In this document: in pieces, positions 8,757-17,571 of the stretch
How positions within the stretch are numbered: position 1 is the stretch's first letter
How the letters are laid out: the number at the start of each line of letters is the position of its first letter
Assembly (NCBI RefSeq): GCF_004136015.1
Contig: NZ_CP024866.1
Coordinates: 1,241,236-1,305,235, forward strand
Origin: Pseudomonas sp. ACM7
Lineage (GTDB): Bacteria; Pseudomonadota; Gammaproteobacteria; Pseudomonadales; Pseudomonadaceae
Direction: 5' to 3'
DNA length: 64,000 bases
Notes under the pieces: model-generated
What the model saw: only the letters and a program-made list of their open reading frames with translations
Database searches by the model: none
Told to the model about the DNA's origin: nothing
Position numbers and translations under genes: made by a program

Positions 8757-9692
8757 TCAACCACGGAGAACAAAGACATCCGCCAGCAGTTGATTGCGCG
8801 GCAATCCCGCCAGGTACAAGCGCCGGGCAAAGGCGTCGACGCTGTCAGGGGCCCCGCAGAGTAAGGCCAGGGTTTGCCGGGAGACAAGCCGCAGTTGCGC
8901 CAAAGCCTCTGGCAACTCGGCCGCTGTCCACAGCTCAATGCTCAGGTTCGGGTGGCTGGCTGCCATGGCTTGCAGGGGTTTGGCCAGGTAATGTTCCTCG
9001 CCATCATGGGCCAGGTGAATGACACGAATGGCACCTTGGTGATCTTGCCGTAGCGCTTCACGCAAGATACCGAACAACGGCCCCAAACCCGTGCCGGCGG
9101 CCATCAGCCAAAGCGGTCGGGTGTTCCAGTCCAGGTCGTAATGCAAGGCCCCACCGCGCAACTCGCCGAGGCGGATCGAATCGCCGATTTTCAGCTGGCG
9201 GGCCGCGTCGCTGAATTCCCCCGACTGGCGACAATCGAGATGGAACTCCAGAAAGCGGTCTTCTTCCGGCAGGCTGGCCAATGAATACGGGCGCGCCACG
9301 TTGCCCGCCCACAACACCAGATGCTGCCCGGCGCTGTAGCGCAAAGGGCTTTGAGGGGTCAGGCGCAAACGCAACACGCTGGCGCTCAGCCAATCGACAG
9401 CCGCCACCTCGGCCGGGCGGCCATCCTGCTGAGGATCGAAGGTGTGCACCTGCAAGTCCTCGACCACCTGACACTGACACGCCAGGCGCCAGCCTTGCTG
9501 ACGCTGGTCTGCGCTCAGGGCGTCGGGGCGGCTGTCACTCGGCAGCCCTTGGACACATTGCACCAGACAGGCATGGCAACTGCCGGCGCGACAGCTGTAG
9601 GGCACAGACACGCCGTTCTGATTCAACGCATCGAGCAGGTTGCTGCCCGCCGCCACCGACCATTGGCGTTCGCCGACCCGTAACTCAGGCAT
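8757..9692 (-). CDS. 2Fe-2S ferredoxin-NAD(P)H reductase fusion
   Basis: A 311-residue electron-transfer protein. The N-terminal plant-type ferredoxin has the cluster pattern C34-x4-C39-x2-C42-x29-C72 (PYSCRAGSCHAC ... RLACQC). It is followed by an FAD domain with RPYSLAS and an NAD domain with MAAGTGLGPLFGI. The architecture is that of reductase components of oxygenases and of CDP-6-deoxyglucoseen-type reductases; the partner oxidase is not in the window. The ATG at 9692 overlaps the end of the diguanylate cyclase gene by 8 nt, which argues for translational coupling. A longer frame to 9779 lies inside the upstream gene and is not needed. Confidence 0.88.
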   Translation of the reverse strand: MPELRVGERQWSVAAGSNLLDALNQNGVSVPYSCRAGSCHACLVQCVQGLPSDSRPDALSADQRQQGWRLACQCQVVEDLQVHTFDPQQDGRPAEVAAVDWLSASVLRLRLTPQSPLRYSAGQHLVLWAGNVARPYSLASLPEEDRFLEFHLDCRQSGEFSDAARQLKIGDSIRLGELRGGALHYDLDWNTRPLWLMAAGTGLGPLFGILREALRQDHQGAIRVIHLAHDGEEHYLAKPLQAMAASHPNLSIELWTAAELPEALAQLRLVSRQTLALLCGAPDSVDAFARRLYLAGLPRNQLLADVFVLRG

Positions 9693-10803
9693 CGACGTTC
9701 TCCCACGCGGCCGCGCAACGATTGCGGCCGTCACGCTTGGCGCGATAAAGCGCCTGGTCGGCGCGCTGCAAGGCTTCATCGAGATCGTCGCCCAGTTCGA
9801 GCAATGTCATGCCCGCCGACAAGCTGAGATGGGCGACGTTGAGTCCGATCAGTTCTACATCGGTGAACGCAATGCGCAGCCGCTCGCAACAGGAGGTCAA
9901 GCGCTCGGCGTTGCAATCGGGCAACAGCACGACGAATTCTTCGCCACCGTAACGGGCCAGCACATCGCCATCGCGCAAGCAGGCGGTGGCCACGGCGGCA
10001 AAAGCTTGCAGCACCTGATCACCGGCGGCATGGCCGTGCACATCGTTGATCCGTTTGAAATGGTCGAGGTCGATCAGCGCCAGGCCATGCATGACACCGG
10101 CGTCCATGGCCTTCAGCTCACGGGAGGCCAGGCGCAGGAAATGCCGGCGATTAAACAGCCCGGTCAGTTCGTCGGTGGCCACCAGGTCTTCGAGCTGGCG
10201 CATCATCCCGCGCAGGGTGTCCTGATGCGCCTGCAAGGCGAATCGGCGCTGGCGCATGCGTTGACGGGAGGTCTGGACGTGACGGGCATAAAGTTCCAGC
10301 CAGACCAACACGATGAGCAACACGCACACCTGCAATGCGGCCAGTGCCGGGTCGGGTAACTGGAAGTGGTAGCCCTCCCACAGCGTGATCGCGCTGAAAC
10401 TGAAAAACACCAACAGCGCGCACCGCAAAAAGGCCATGCGCGAAAGATGGAACAACCCGAACAGCAGAATCAGCACGTAGAACACCAGGAACGCGCCGCG
10501 TGCTTCATCCAGATTGGCGATCAGCCAGGTTTGCCAACCCAGCCCCAGCAACACTTGCGCTTCAGTCAGGCTGGGGTCGGAAAAACGCAGGTTGCAGCCA
10601 CTGTAAAACACCGCAAACAACGCGGCCTGACTGATGACCACCAGCGCACTGCCGATGGCCACGTTGGCCAGGGATTCATCGTAATGACCGGTGAAAAACG
10701 CCAGCCACAACAGCAACAAAGCCAGGGCGTAGGTGCCGGCTGCGAGGGCAAAGCGTTTGAGCAACAAGCGTTGGATGGCGTTATGGGTCAATCGTTGACT
10801 CAC
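9685..10803 (-). CDS. sadC: Membrane diguanylate cyclase, SadC-like
   Basis: A 372-residue inner-membrane protein: about five or six hydrophobic segments in residues 15-175, then a GGDEF domain that makes c-di-GMP from two GTP. The active-site motif is intact (GGEEF, residues 286-290, in ARYGGEEFVVLLP) and an inhibitory I-site RDGD lies five residues before it. Gene order (enoyl-CoA hydratase, ferredoxin reductase, cyclase, then divergent fumarase) is that of PA4330-PA4333, where the cyclase is SadC. This protein appears shorter than the SadC I remember, so the symbol rests mainly on position. The start is a GTG with a weak ribosome site. It heads the operon with the reductase and the hydratase. 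Confidence 0.82.
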   Translation of the reverse strand: MSQRLTHNAIQRLLLKRFALAAGTYALALLLLWLAFFTGHYDESLANVAIGSALVVISQAALFAVFYSGCNLRFSDPSLTEAQVLLGLGWQTWLIANLDEARGAFLVFYVLILLFGLFHLSRMAFLRCALLVFFSFSAITLWEGYHFQLPDPALAALQVCVLLIVLVWLELYARHVQTSRQRMRQRRFALQAHQDTLRGMMRQLEDLVATDELTGLFNRRHFLRLASRELKAMDAGVMHGLALIDLDHFKRINDVHGHAAGDQVLQAFAAVATACLRDGDVLARYGGEEFVVLLPDCNAERLTSCCERLRIAFTDVELIGLNVAHLSLSAGMTLLELGDDLDEALQRADQALYRAKRDGRNRCAAAWENVDA

Positions 10804-10940
10804 CGTGCGAAGGGAGGCTGCTTGAGTGTCCTACTCTACAGACCGAATGCCACTTTAGTAGCGTGCCTGATAAATGACCATTCAATTTTAAGGGCGGAAA
10901 ACTGGCGTCAGAACGCTGACTGACTTCCCCTTGTAAACGC

Positions 10941-11045
10941 TGTGTAGGAGCTGTCGAGTGAAACGAGGCTGCGATCTTTTGACTTTGCTTTTTAAAGACA
11001 AGATCAAAAGATCGCAGCCTCGTTTCACTCGACAGCTCCTACACA
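10941..11045. repeat. Long perfect palindrome, family B
   Basis: Two perfectly complementary 42-nt arms (10941-10982 and 11004-11045), beginning TGTGTAGGAGCTGTCGAGTG and ending in GATCTTTTGA, with a 21-nt spacer. A second CAGCTCCTACA stub follows directly. Further family members are at 27757, 32079, 39363, 40444 and 53641. It lies between the divergent sadC and fumarase genes. Confidence 0.9.
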
Positions 11046-11185
11046 GCTCCTACAGGGATCGGGTTCACACGACCGACTTGCGTATGCGACCAACGATTGA
11101 CTACCGGCGGGTGTGCCCGGAACCGAGGCGCGTTATACTGCCGCGCCTTTTTAGCGTCGCGCCAGCAGCCCCGGCGTGCCTTGTA

Positions 11186-11229
11186 AAGGTGCTTGCAACC
11201 GACCGATGCACCCAAGCTGCAAGCACCTT
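11186..11229 (+). promoter_or_regulatory. Inverted repeat in the fumarase leader
   Basis: AAGGTGCTTGCA (11186-11197) and TGCAAGCACCTT (11218-11229) are perfectly complementary with a 20-nt loop. They lie 36 nt before the fumarase ATG and just upstream of its ribosome site GAGGAGCG. This could be an mRNA stem-loop or a protein site. No T run follows, so it is not a simple terminator. Confidence 0.5.
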
Positions 11230-11264
11230 ATTGAATGTTCCCGTCTTTTAGAGGAGCGCGACTC

Positions 11265-12788
11265 ATGACCGTGATCAAGCAAGACGACCTGATTCAGAGC
11301 GTTGCCGACGCCCTGCAGTTCATTTCCTATTACCACCCCGTTGACTTCATCCAGGCGATGCACGAAGCCTACCTGCGCGAAGAATCGCCAGCAGCCCGTG
11401 ACTCCATGGCGCAAATCCTGATCAACTCGCGGATGTGCGCCACAGGCCACCGCCCGATCTGCCAGGACACCGGCATCGTTACCGTGTTCGTTCGCGTGGG
11501 CATGGACGTACGTTGGGATGGCGCCACCATGGGCCTGGACGACATGATCAACGAAGGCGTGCGCCGGGCTTACAACCTGCCGGAAAACGTCCTGCGTGCC
11601 TCGATCCTCGCCGACCCGGCGGGCGCTCGTAAAAACACCAAGGACAACACCCCGGCCGTTATCCACTACTCCATCGTTCCGGGTAACACCGTGGAAGTGG
11701 ACGTGGCGGCCAAGGGCGGCGGTTCCGAGAACAAGTCGAAAATGGCCATGCTCAATCCGTCTGATTCGATCGTCGACTGGGTGTTGAAGACTGTTCCGGA
11801 AATGGGCGCCGGCTGGTGCCCACCGGGCATGCTGGGTATCGGTATCGGCGGCACCGCCGAGAAAGCCGCCGTCATGGCCAAGGAAGTGTTGATGGAATCC
11901 ATCGACATTCACGAACTGAAAGCGCGTGGCCCACAGAACCGTATCGAAGAGATGCGTCTGGAGCTGTTCGAGAAGGTCAACCAACTGGGCATCGGCGCCC
12001 AGGGCCTGGGTGGCCTGACCACCGTGCTCGACGTGAAGATCATGGATTACCCGACCCACGCCGCTTCGTTGCCGGTGTGCATGATCCCGAACTGCGCCGC
12101 CACCCGTCACGCGCATTTCGTGCTCGACGGTTCCGGCCCGGCCTCGCTGGAAGCGCCACCGCTGGACGCCTACCCGGAAATCGTCTGGGAAGCCGGCCCG
12201 TCGGCCCGTCGCGTGAACCTCGACACCCTGACCCCGGAAGACGTGCAGAGCTGGAAGCCGGGCGAAACCGTGCTGCTCAACGGCAAGATGCTCACCGGTC
12301 GCGACGCTGCGCACAAGCGCATGGTCGAGATGCTGAACAAGGGTGAAACCCTGCCGGTTGACCTCAAAGGTCGCTTCATCTACTACGTCGGCCCGGTTGA
12401 TCCGGTGCGCGAAGAAGTGGTGGGCCCTGCCGGTCCGACCACCGCGACGCGGATGGACAAGTTCACTCGCCAGATCCTCGAGCAAACCGGCCTGTTGGGC
12501 ATGATCGGCAAATCCGAGCGCGGCCCGACCGCGATCGAAGCGATCAAGGACCACAAAGCCGTTTACCTGATGGCAGTCGGCGGCGCGGCTTACCTGGTGG
12601 CGCAAGCCATCAAGAAATCCCGCGTGGTGGCTTTCGCCGAACTGGGCATGGAAGCAATCTACGAGTTCGACGTGAAAGACATGCCGGTTACCGTTGCGGT
12701 CGACAGCAAGGGTGAGTCGGTACACATCACCGGTCCTGCCATCTGGCAGAAAAAGATCAGTGAAAGCCTGGCGGTAGAAGTGCAGTAA
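11265..12788 (+). CDS. fumA: Class I fumarate hydratase (4Fe-4S)
   Basis: Hydrates fumarate to malate in the TCA cycle using an oxygen-sensitive [4Fe-4S] cluster. The 507-residue protein has the two-part class I layout: N-terminal domain with NSRMCATGHRPICQDTG (Cys58, Cys66), KGGGSENKSKM and PEMGAGWCPPGMLGIGIGG, and C-terminal beta domain with GPTTATRMD and VGGAAYLVAQAIK. The ATG at 11265 has GAGGAGCG 9 nt upstream; the frame extends 10 codons further but without a ribosome site. It is monocistronic with a strong terminator. The position next to the sadC operon matches PA4333. The symbol follows E. coli usage. Confidence 0.94.
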   Translation: MTVIKQDDLIQSVADALQFISYYHPVDFIQAMHEAYLREESPAARDSMAQILINSRMCATGHRPICQDTGIVTVFVRVGMDVRWDGATMGLDDMINEGVRRAYNLPENVLRASILADPAGARKNTKDNTPAVIHYSIVPGNTVEVDVAAKGGGSENKSKMAMLNPSDSIVDWVLKTVPEMGAGWCPPGMLGIGIGGTAEKAAVMAKEVLMESIDIHELKARGPQNRIEEMRLELFEKVNQLGIGAQGLGGLTTVLDVKIMDYPTHAASLPVCMIPNCAATRHAHFVLDGSGPASLEAPPLDAYPEIVWEAGPSARRVNLDTLTPEDVQSWKPGETVLLNGKMLTGRDAAHKRMVEMLNKGETLPVDLKGRFIYYVGPVDPVREEVVGPAGPTTATRMDKFTRQILEQTGLLGMIGKSERGPTAIEAIKDHKAVYLMAVGGAAYLVAQAIKKSRVVAFAELGMEAIYEFDVKDMPVTVAVDSKGESVHITGPAIWQKKISESLAVEVQ

Positions 12789-12806
12789 GCGCTTCAGCTT
12801 GCCAAT

Positions 12807-12845
12807 ACGGCCGGGTCGTCTTTTAGATGACCCGGCCGTTTTTTT
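12807..12845 (+). terminator. Rho-independent terminator after fumarase
   Basis: ACGGCCGGGTC and GACCCGGCCGT pair around a 12-nt loop and are followed by eight T. Confidence 0.92.
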
Positions 12846-12916
12846 GCGTGTCTCTTTTACTATTCGCTATATAACGCAGCGTTTCCCACGGTATTCGGTC
12901 TAAAAAAACCGGCCTC

Positions 12917-12936
12917 ACCTGTCAGATCTGACAGGT
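12917..12936 (+). promoter_or_regulatory. Perfect 20-bp palindrome before tcB
   Basis: ACCTGTCAGATCTGACAGGT is a perfect palindrome lying 87 nt upstream of the tcB start. Two 15/20 matches lie 77 and 69 nt before the two Ig-like genes. A dimeric regulator is inferred; none of the regulators in the window is adjacent. Confidence 0.6.
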
Positions 12937-13023
12937 CACGCCTTCCCCTGATTTTGTTAGCGTCGCTCTATCACGCGACACCGTTGCTACGGGAGAGCGC
13001 AAAGCCGACACAGGATCAGCCCC

Positions 13024-16000
13024 ATGGAAGAGCAAGCCTCTCTGAGCATTACTGAACCCTCCATCGCCAAGAGTGCTTCCATTGCCACGATTGGCAAAAG
13101 CTGGGGATCGGTCGGCGTGACGGGCAGTGCCTCGTTCGAGTTGCCGCTGCCCCTCTCAGCAGGGCGCGGTTTCGATCCCGCCATGGCGCTGAGTTATGAC
13201 AGCCAGGGCGGTAACGGTCCGTTTGGCATTGGCTGGCGTTTGGGCACCAGTGCTATCACTCGCCGGACCAGCAAGGGGGTGCCCGATTACCTAGACGTCG
13301 ACATCATGGTCGGTCCTGGTGGCGAGGAGTTGATGCCCGAGCTGGATGACAAGGGCAAGCCAACGTCCAGAGAGGAACTCCTCTATCGTGGCCTCCCCAT
13401 TGGTAAGCACGATGTTGTGCGCTACAGGCCACGGGTCGAGAGTTCGTTCGATCTGTTCGAGCTGTGGCAACCGGATGAAAAAAAACCATCTTTCTGGTTG
13501 GTGCACGGGGCCAACGGCAGTCTTCACGTCTATGGCAAGACCGACGCTTCGCGCCGTGCCGAACCTGTCGACCCGAACAACGCTGACGCGCCGCAGCGTA
13601 TCGGTGTGTGGCTACTGCTCGAAAGCATGAACCCCCACGGCGAACACATTTGTTTCGACTACAAGCCCGAAGATCAGGCACACACCCCGAATGACAAACA
13701 CGACTATCGTGCCCAGCGTTACCTGCACCGGGTGTGTTACGGCAATGCCCGGGCCAGCAAAGACTTGTACGCCTGGACGGTGGAAAACCCGGCGAGCCTG
13801 GACTGGCATTTCCACTTGGTGTTCGACTACGGCGAGCGGACCCTCGATCTGGAAAAAAAACCGCTCTACGGACCGCCATTTGATGCGCCCGGCGAGGGTT
13901 ATGGTGAGTGGCAACTGCGCAGCGACCCCTTCCACAGCTACACCTACGGATTCGAACTGGGCACCCGACGTCTGTGCCATCAGGTATTGATGTTTCACCA
14001 CTTCCCCGAGCAGTTGGGCCCCAAACCGGTACTCGTACGACGTTTGCTGCTGCAATACCAAACGACTCCCCTGGCATACACCCAACTGGCAGCAGCGCAC
14101 TATCAGGCGTATGACGCCAGCGGCACCGTGGAAAACATGCCACCGGTGGAGTTCGACTATTCAGGCTTCGAACTCAATAAGGAGTCGAGCCCGTTCTTCC
14201 CCTTCGAAAACATGCCCGGCATCGAGGACGGCGCGCACCACCAATGCGTGGATCTGTTCGGTGAAGGCGTGCCCGGATTTATCTGTCGTTACGACCAGAG
14301 TTGGTATTACCGCGAACCCTTACGCGCACTGACGGGGGGCGATGACATCCACTATGGCCCATGGACAGAACTGGCCCGCATCCCCGTGGCCGATCGCAAT
14401 CAGCCGACCTATCAGGCGCTGACCGATCTGACCGGCGACGGCCGGCTCGACTGGATCCTCGCCTCGCCCGGCGTGAGCGGTTTCCACACCCTGAATCCCG
14501 ATCGCAGCTGGTCAGGGTTCATTCCCTTTTCGGCGTTCCCGGTGGAGTTCTTCCACACGCTTTCACAATCTGGCGACTTGATAGGCGACGGGCTCAGTTC
14601 GATGGCGCTGATCGGCCCGCGGAGCGTGCGCCTGTACGCCAATCGGCGTGAGGACGGTTTCGCCCCGGGCCAGGACGTCGAGCACACACCGGCCACCGAC
14701 CGCCTGCCACTGTTCAGCAACTCCCGCACCGAACTGGTGATGCTGGGCAACTTGCTGGGCAGCGACATGACCGAGCTGTGCCGCATCCGGTACGACGAAA
14801 TCAAATGCTGGCCGAACCTCGGTCACGGTCGGTTCGGCGAGGGTATTGTCATGAGTGCCCTGCCCTTCGATTACGCGACATTCGACGCGGCGCGAGTGCG
14901 GATTGCCGACCTCGACGGCTCTGGCGCACCGGCACTGATTTATCTGAAGTCCGACTGTTTCGAGATCTATTTCAATCACGGCGGCAATGGTCTGGAGCAA
15001 ACCCCCGTAACGGTCCCGTGGCCCGAAGAAATCCGCTACGACAACCTGTGCCAGGTCACCCTCGCCGACTTGCAAGGCCTGGGTTGCGCGAGCCTGATCC
15101 TGACCGTGCCGCATATGAAGCCACGGCACTGGCGCTACGATTTCGTCAGCGCCAAGCCTTACATGCTCATCGCCAGTAACAACAACATGGGTTGCAGTAC
15201 GCAGGTGGTGTATCGCAGTTCGGCACAGGAATGGCTGGATGAAAAGAATCGGATACTCAAGCTCAAACGCTTGCCGATTTGCTACCTGCCGTTCCCGGTA
15301 CCGGTGGTCAAGCAACAAAGCCAGCTCGATGAAATCACCGGCAACTGCCTGAACCAGTTTCTCCAGTATTTGCACGGTTACTACGATGGCCGAAACCGCG
15401 AGTTTCGCGGCTTCGGGCTGCTGTGCCAGACCGACAGCGAAACCAGCGCAAGTGAAGACGACATCGGCTTTACCGCCCCGGCGCTGGTCTGCACCTGGTT
15501 TCACACCGGACGGCAAATCGACCTGCCACGCGATGGCTATTTCAACCGTGACTCCGAAGCGTGTGATTTGAAACCCACGCTGTTCTGCCAGTATCACCGC
15601 AACGACGCTTTCGATGACCCAGTCCCGCCGCCCGACGAAGCCACCACCCACGAAATCGCCCGCGCCCTCGCAGGTTCAGTGCTGCGTGTGGAAACCTACG
15701 CCGCCGACGATGACCTGGCCATGGCGGTGCCTTTCGCAGTGGAGGAAAGTCGTTACAAGGTCCGCGAACTGCGCAAAAAGGGAGACCATGACGCTTACCC
15801 CATCATGCTGCCCTTGCCGCTGGAAAAGATCAGCTATCAGTACGAACGCTTCGTGAATGACCCGCTGTGCCGACATGAAATCACGTTGGGCCATGACGAG
15901 TTCGGTCTGCCTGTGCATGCCATCACGGTCAGTTATGCACGGCGCAGAAACCCGGATGATGACGAACCACCGTTCGATGACGTTGATGAAAACCAATGGT

Positions 16001-17571
16001 GGACGGATGCTCACGATCCGGCCCAACAGTCCTACTACCTGAGTGAATCCCGCGCCGAGTTCATTCACTTGAAGGAGGACCTGCAAGGCTGGCGACTGGG
16101 CCTGCCTTATCTGCAACGTGGCAATGCGTTGGTACTGCCCAAGAAGCCAGCATCCGGGGGGCTCGCCCCCGCAGACATTTCCTATGAAGGATTTATCGAT
16201 CTGTACGCCTCGCCCGAATGGGTCGCTCAGAGGCTACTGACCACGCAGTCGGTCTATCGCTACCTCAAGACTGCCGATCAAACACCGCTCGCCGATGGCA
16301 AAGCCGAGTTCGAGGCACTGCAGGCACCGCTGGAAATTGCCCAACTGGACAAGACAGCACTGCAAGCCTACGACACGGTGCCGTCGCTCGTTATTCGGGA
16401 CGAACTGGAAAAAATCGGCTATTCGGCCATGCCTCTGGTTCTAGGGGTAGACGAGGAGGAGGACAAGGAGAGGAATCTATGGTCGTCCCGGTATGGTTAT
16501 GCCAAGTACGGCGAGCTCGACAGTTTTTACAAAGTGATGGAGTACAACGAAACGCCCAGTTACGGCATCACGACAGCCCGCTACGACGCCTACTGTCTGC
16601 TGCCGAAAAGCATCACGCAGCCGGACGGGTGCGAAACCCGCTTCGAATATGACTATCACGCGCTACAACTCATGCGCAGCATCGATGCCAATGACAATGT
16701 CGAGGAAGCCCTTTACGAGCCGTCCGGACAACCCCTTGCCATCAGTTTTTATGGCACTGAAGACGGCGAAGAAATGGGTTTTCGCCCCCTCGACGAACAC
16801 GAACGTCCTGCGGACCATCGTCCAGACCCTGCCATCGAAGATCCGCAACGCGCCCTGCAAAAAGCGGCCAGCGTATTGCGCAAGGACCTGTTCAGCTGGA
16901 TGGGCGAACTCCCCCATTCCGTCAGGCAGACACCTGACTGGCTGACCACCTGGATTGCGCAAGGTTACGTGCTACCCACCCTGCATATTCGCGCCAGCGC
17001 CAGACGTAGACTGTCTCGGCTCAAGTCCCTGACCGGGCCTGAACAAGCGCTGCTCGACCTGATCCACTCGATTCCCCGAGAACCGGTGCACAGCGTCGTC
17101 CTCACCGCTGACCGCTATTGGGATGATGAGCTGCAGCAAATCCAGATCGTCAAAGCTTTCGTGGATGGTTTCGGCCGGCCACTGCAGACCAAACAGTTGG
17201 TCGAGCCGGGACAGGCTTTTGTGGTGGAAAACGGTGAGCTGGTGATTGAAGACGGCAAGCCAAAGGTCGCGCACGCCGATCCGCGCTGGCGCGTCAGCGA
17301 ACGTGTGGAATACAACAACAAAGGCCTGGCTGTTCGGGTATTTCGCCCTTACTTCGCCAATGGGCACCGCTATATCAATGACCATTCCTTCCGTGAGTTC
17401 GGCCATCACGATCAGAACTTTTACGACGTGCTGGGTCGCCAGAAAAAAGTCATCAACGCCAAAGGAGATGTCGCGCTCGAGGTCATCCATCCCTGGTACT
17501 CCACTAGCCTGGACTTTAATGACACCCATGTTGCACCGATTGAAGGTGAGCTGAAGGCAGGCAAGCCATGA
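13024..17571 (+). CDS. Insecticidal toxin complex protein TcB
   Basis: A 1515-residue TcB-type subunit. Residues about 25-330 form an SpvB-like domain (GSASFELPLPLSAGRGFDP, GNGPFGIGW). FG-GAP/VCBS-like segments follow around residues 410-680 (DLTGDGRLDWI, DLDGSGAPALIYL). The TcdB middle regions come next, with YHGYYDGRNREFRGFG-like and SRAEFIHLKEDL segments, and the tail has YD-repeat character (DGFGRPLQTKQLVEPGQ). In Tc toxins TcB and TcC close into a hollow cocoon that holds the toxic C-terminus of TcC and docks on the TcA pentamer. The gene ends in an ATGA overlap with tcC, so they are co-translated. No TcA lies in the window. The palindrome at 12917 lies just upstream. Confidence 0.93.
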   Translation: MEEQASLSITEPSIAKSASIATIGKSWGSVGVTGSASFELPLPLSAGRGFDPAMALSYDSQGGNGPFGIGWRLGTSAITRRTSKGVPDYLDVDIMVGPGGEELMPELDDKGKPTSREELLYRGLPIGKHDVVRYRPRVESSFDLFELWQPDEKKPSFWLVHGANGSLHVYGKTDASRRAEPVDPNNADAPQRIGVWLLLESMNPHGEHICFDYKPEDQAHTPNDKHDYRAQRYLHRVCYGNARASKDLYAWTVENPASLDWHFHLVFDYGERTLDLEKKPLYGPPFDAPGEGYGEWQLRSDPFHSYTYGFELGTRRLCHQVLMFHHFPEQLGPKPVLVRRLLLQYQTTPLAYTQLAAAHYQAYDASGTVENMPPVEFDYSGFELNKESSPFFPFENMPGIEDGAHHQCVDLFGEGVPGFICRYDQSWYYREPLRALTGGDDIHYGPWTELARIPVADRNQPTYQALTDLTGDGRLDWILASPGVSGFHTLNPDRSWSGFIPFSAFPVEFFHTLSQSGDLIGDGLSSMALIGPRSVRLYANRREDGFAPGQDVEHTPATDRLPLFSNSRTELVMLGNLLGSDMTELCRIRYDEIKCWPNLGHGRFGEGIVMSALPFDYATFDAARVRIADLDGSGAPALIYLKSDCFEIYFNHGGNGLEQTPVTVPWPEEIRYDNLCQVTLADLQGLGCASLILTVPHMKPRHWRYDFVSAKPYMLIASNNNMGCSTQVVYRSSAQEWLDEKNRILKLKRLPICYLPFPVPVVKQQSQLDEITGNCLNQFLQYLHGYYDGRNREFRGFGLLCQTDSETSASEDDIGFTAPALVCTWFHTGRQIDLPRDGYFNRDSEACDLKPTLFCQYHRNDAFDDPVPPPDEATTHEIARALAGSVLRVETYAADDDLAMAVPFAVEESRYKVRELRKKGDHDAYPIMLPLPLEKISYQYERFVNDPLCRHEITLGHDEFGLPVHAITVSYARRRNPDDDEPPFDDVDENQWWTDAHDPAQQSYYLSESRAEFIHLKEDLQGWRLGLPYLQRGNALVLPKKPASGGLAPADISYEGFIDLYASPEWVAQRLLTTQSVYRYLKTADQTPLADGKAEFEALQAPLEIAQLDKTALQAYDTVPSLVIRDELEKIGYSAMPLVLGVDEEEDKERNLWSSRYGYAKYGELDSFYKVMEYNETPSYGITTARYDAYCLLPKSITQPDGCETRFEYDYHALQLMRSIDANDNVEEALYEPSGQPLAISFYGTEDGEEMGFRPLDEHERPADHRPDPAIEDPQRALQKAASVLRKDLFSWMGELPHSVRQTPDWLTTWIAQGYVLPTLHIRASARRRLSRLKSLTGPEQALLDLIHSIPREPVHSVVLTADRYWDDELQQIQIVKAFVDGFGRPLQTKQLVEPGQAFVVENGELVIEDGKPKVAHADPRWRVSERVEYNNKGLAVRVFRPYFANGHRYINDHSFREFGHHDQNFYDVLGRQKKVINAKGDVALEVIHPWYSTSLDFNDTHVAPIEGELKAGKP

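Noticed and set aside
10941..11045. CRISPR-like repeats (several palindromes in the window)
   Set aside because: Repeats are dispersed singly, not in regular arrays with spacers, and no cas gene is present.
11151..12725. 524-codon minus-strand frame opposite fumarase
   Set aside because: Antisense shadow, His/Arg/Val-rich, no motif.
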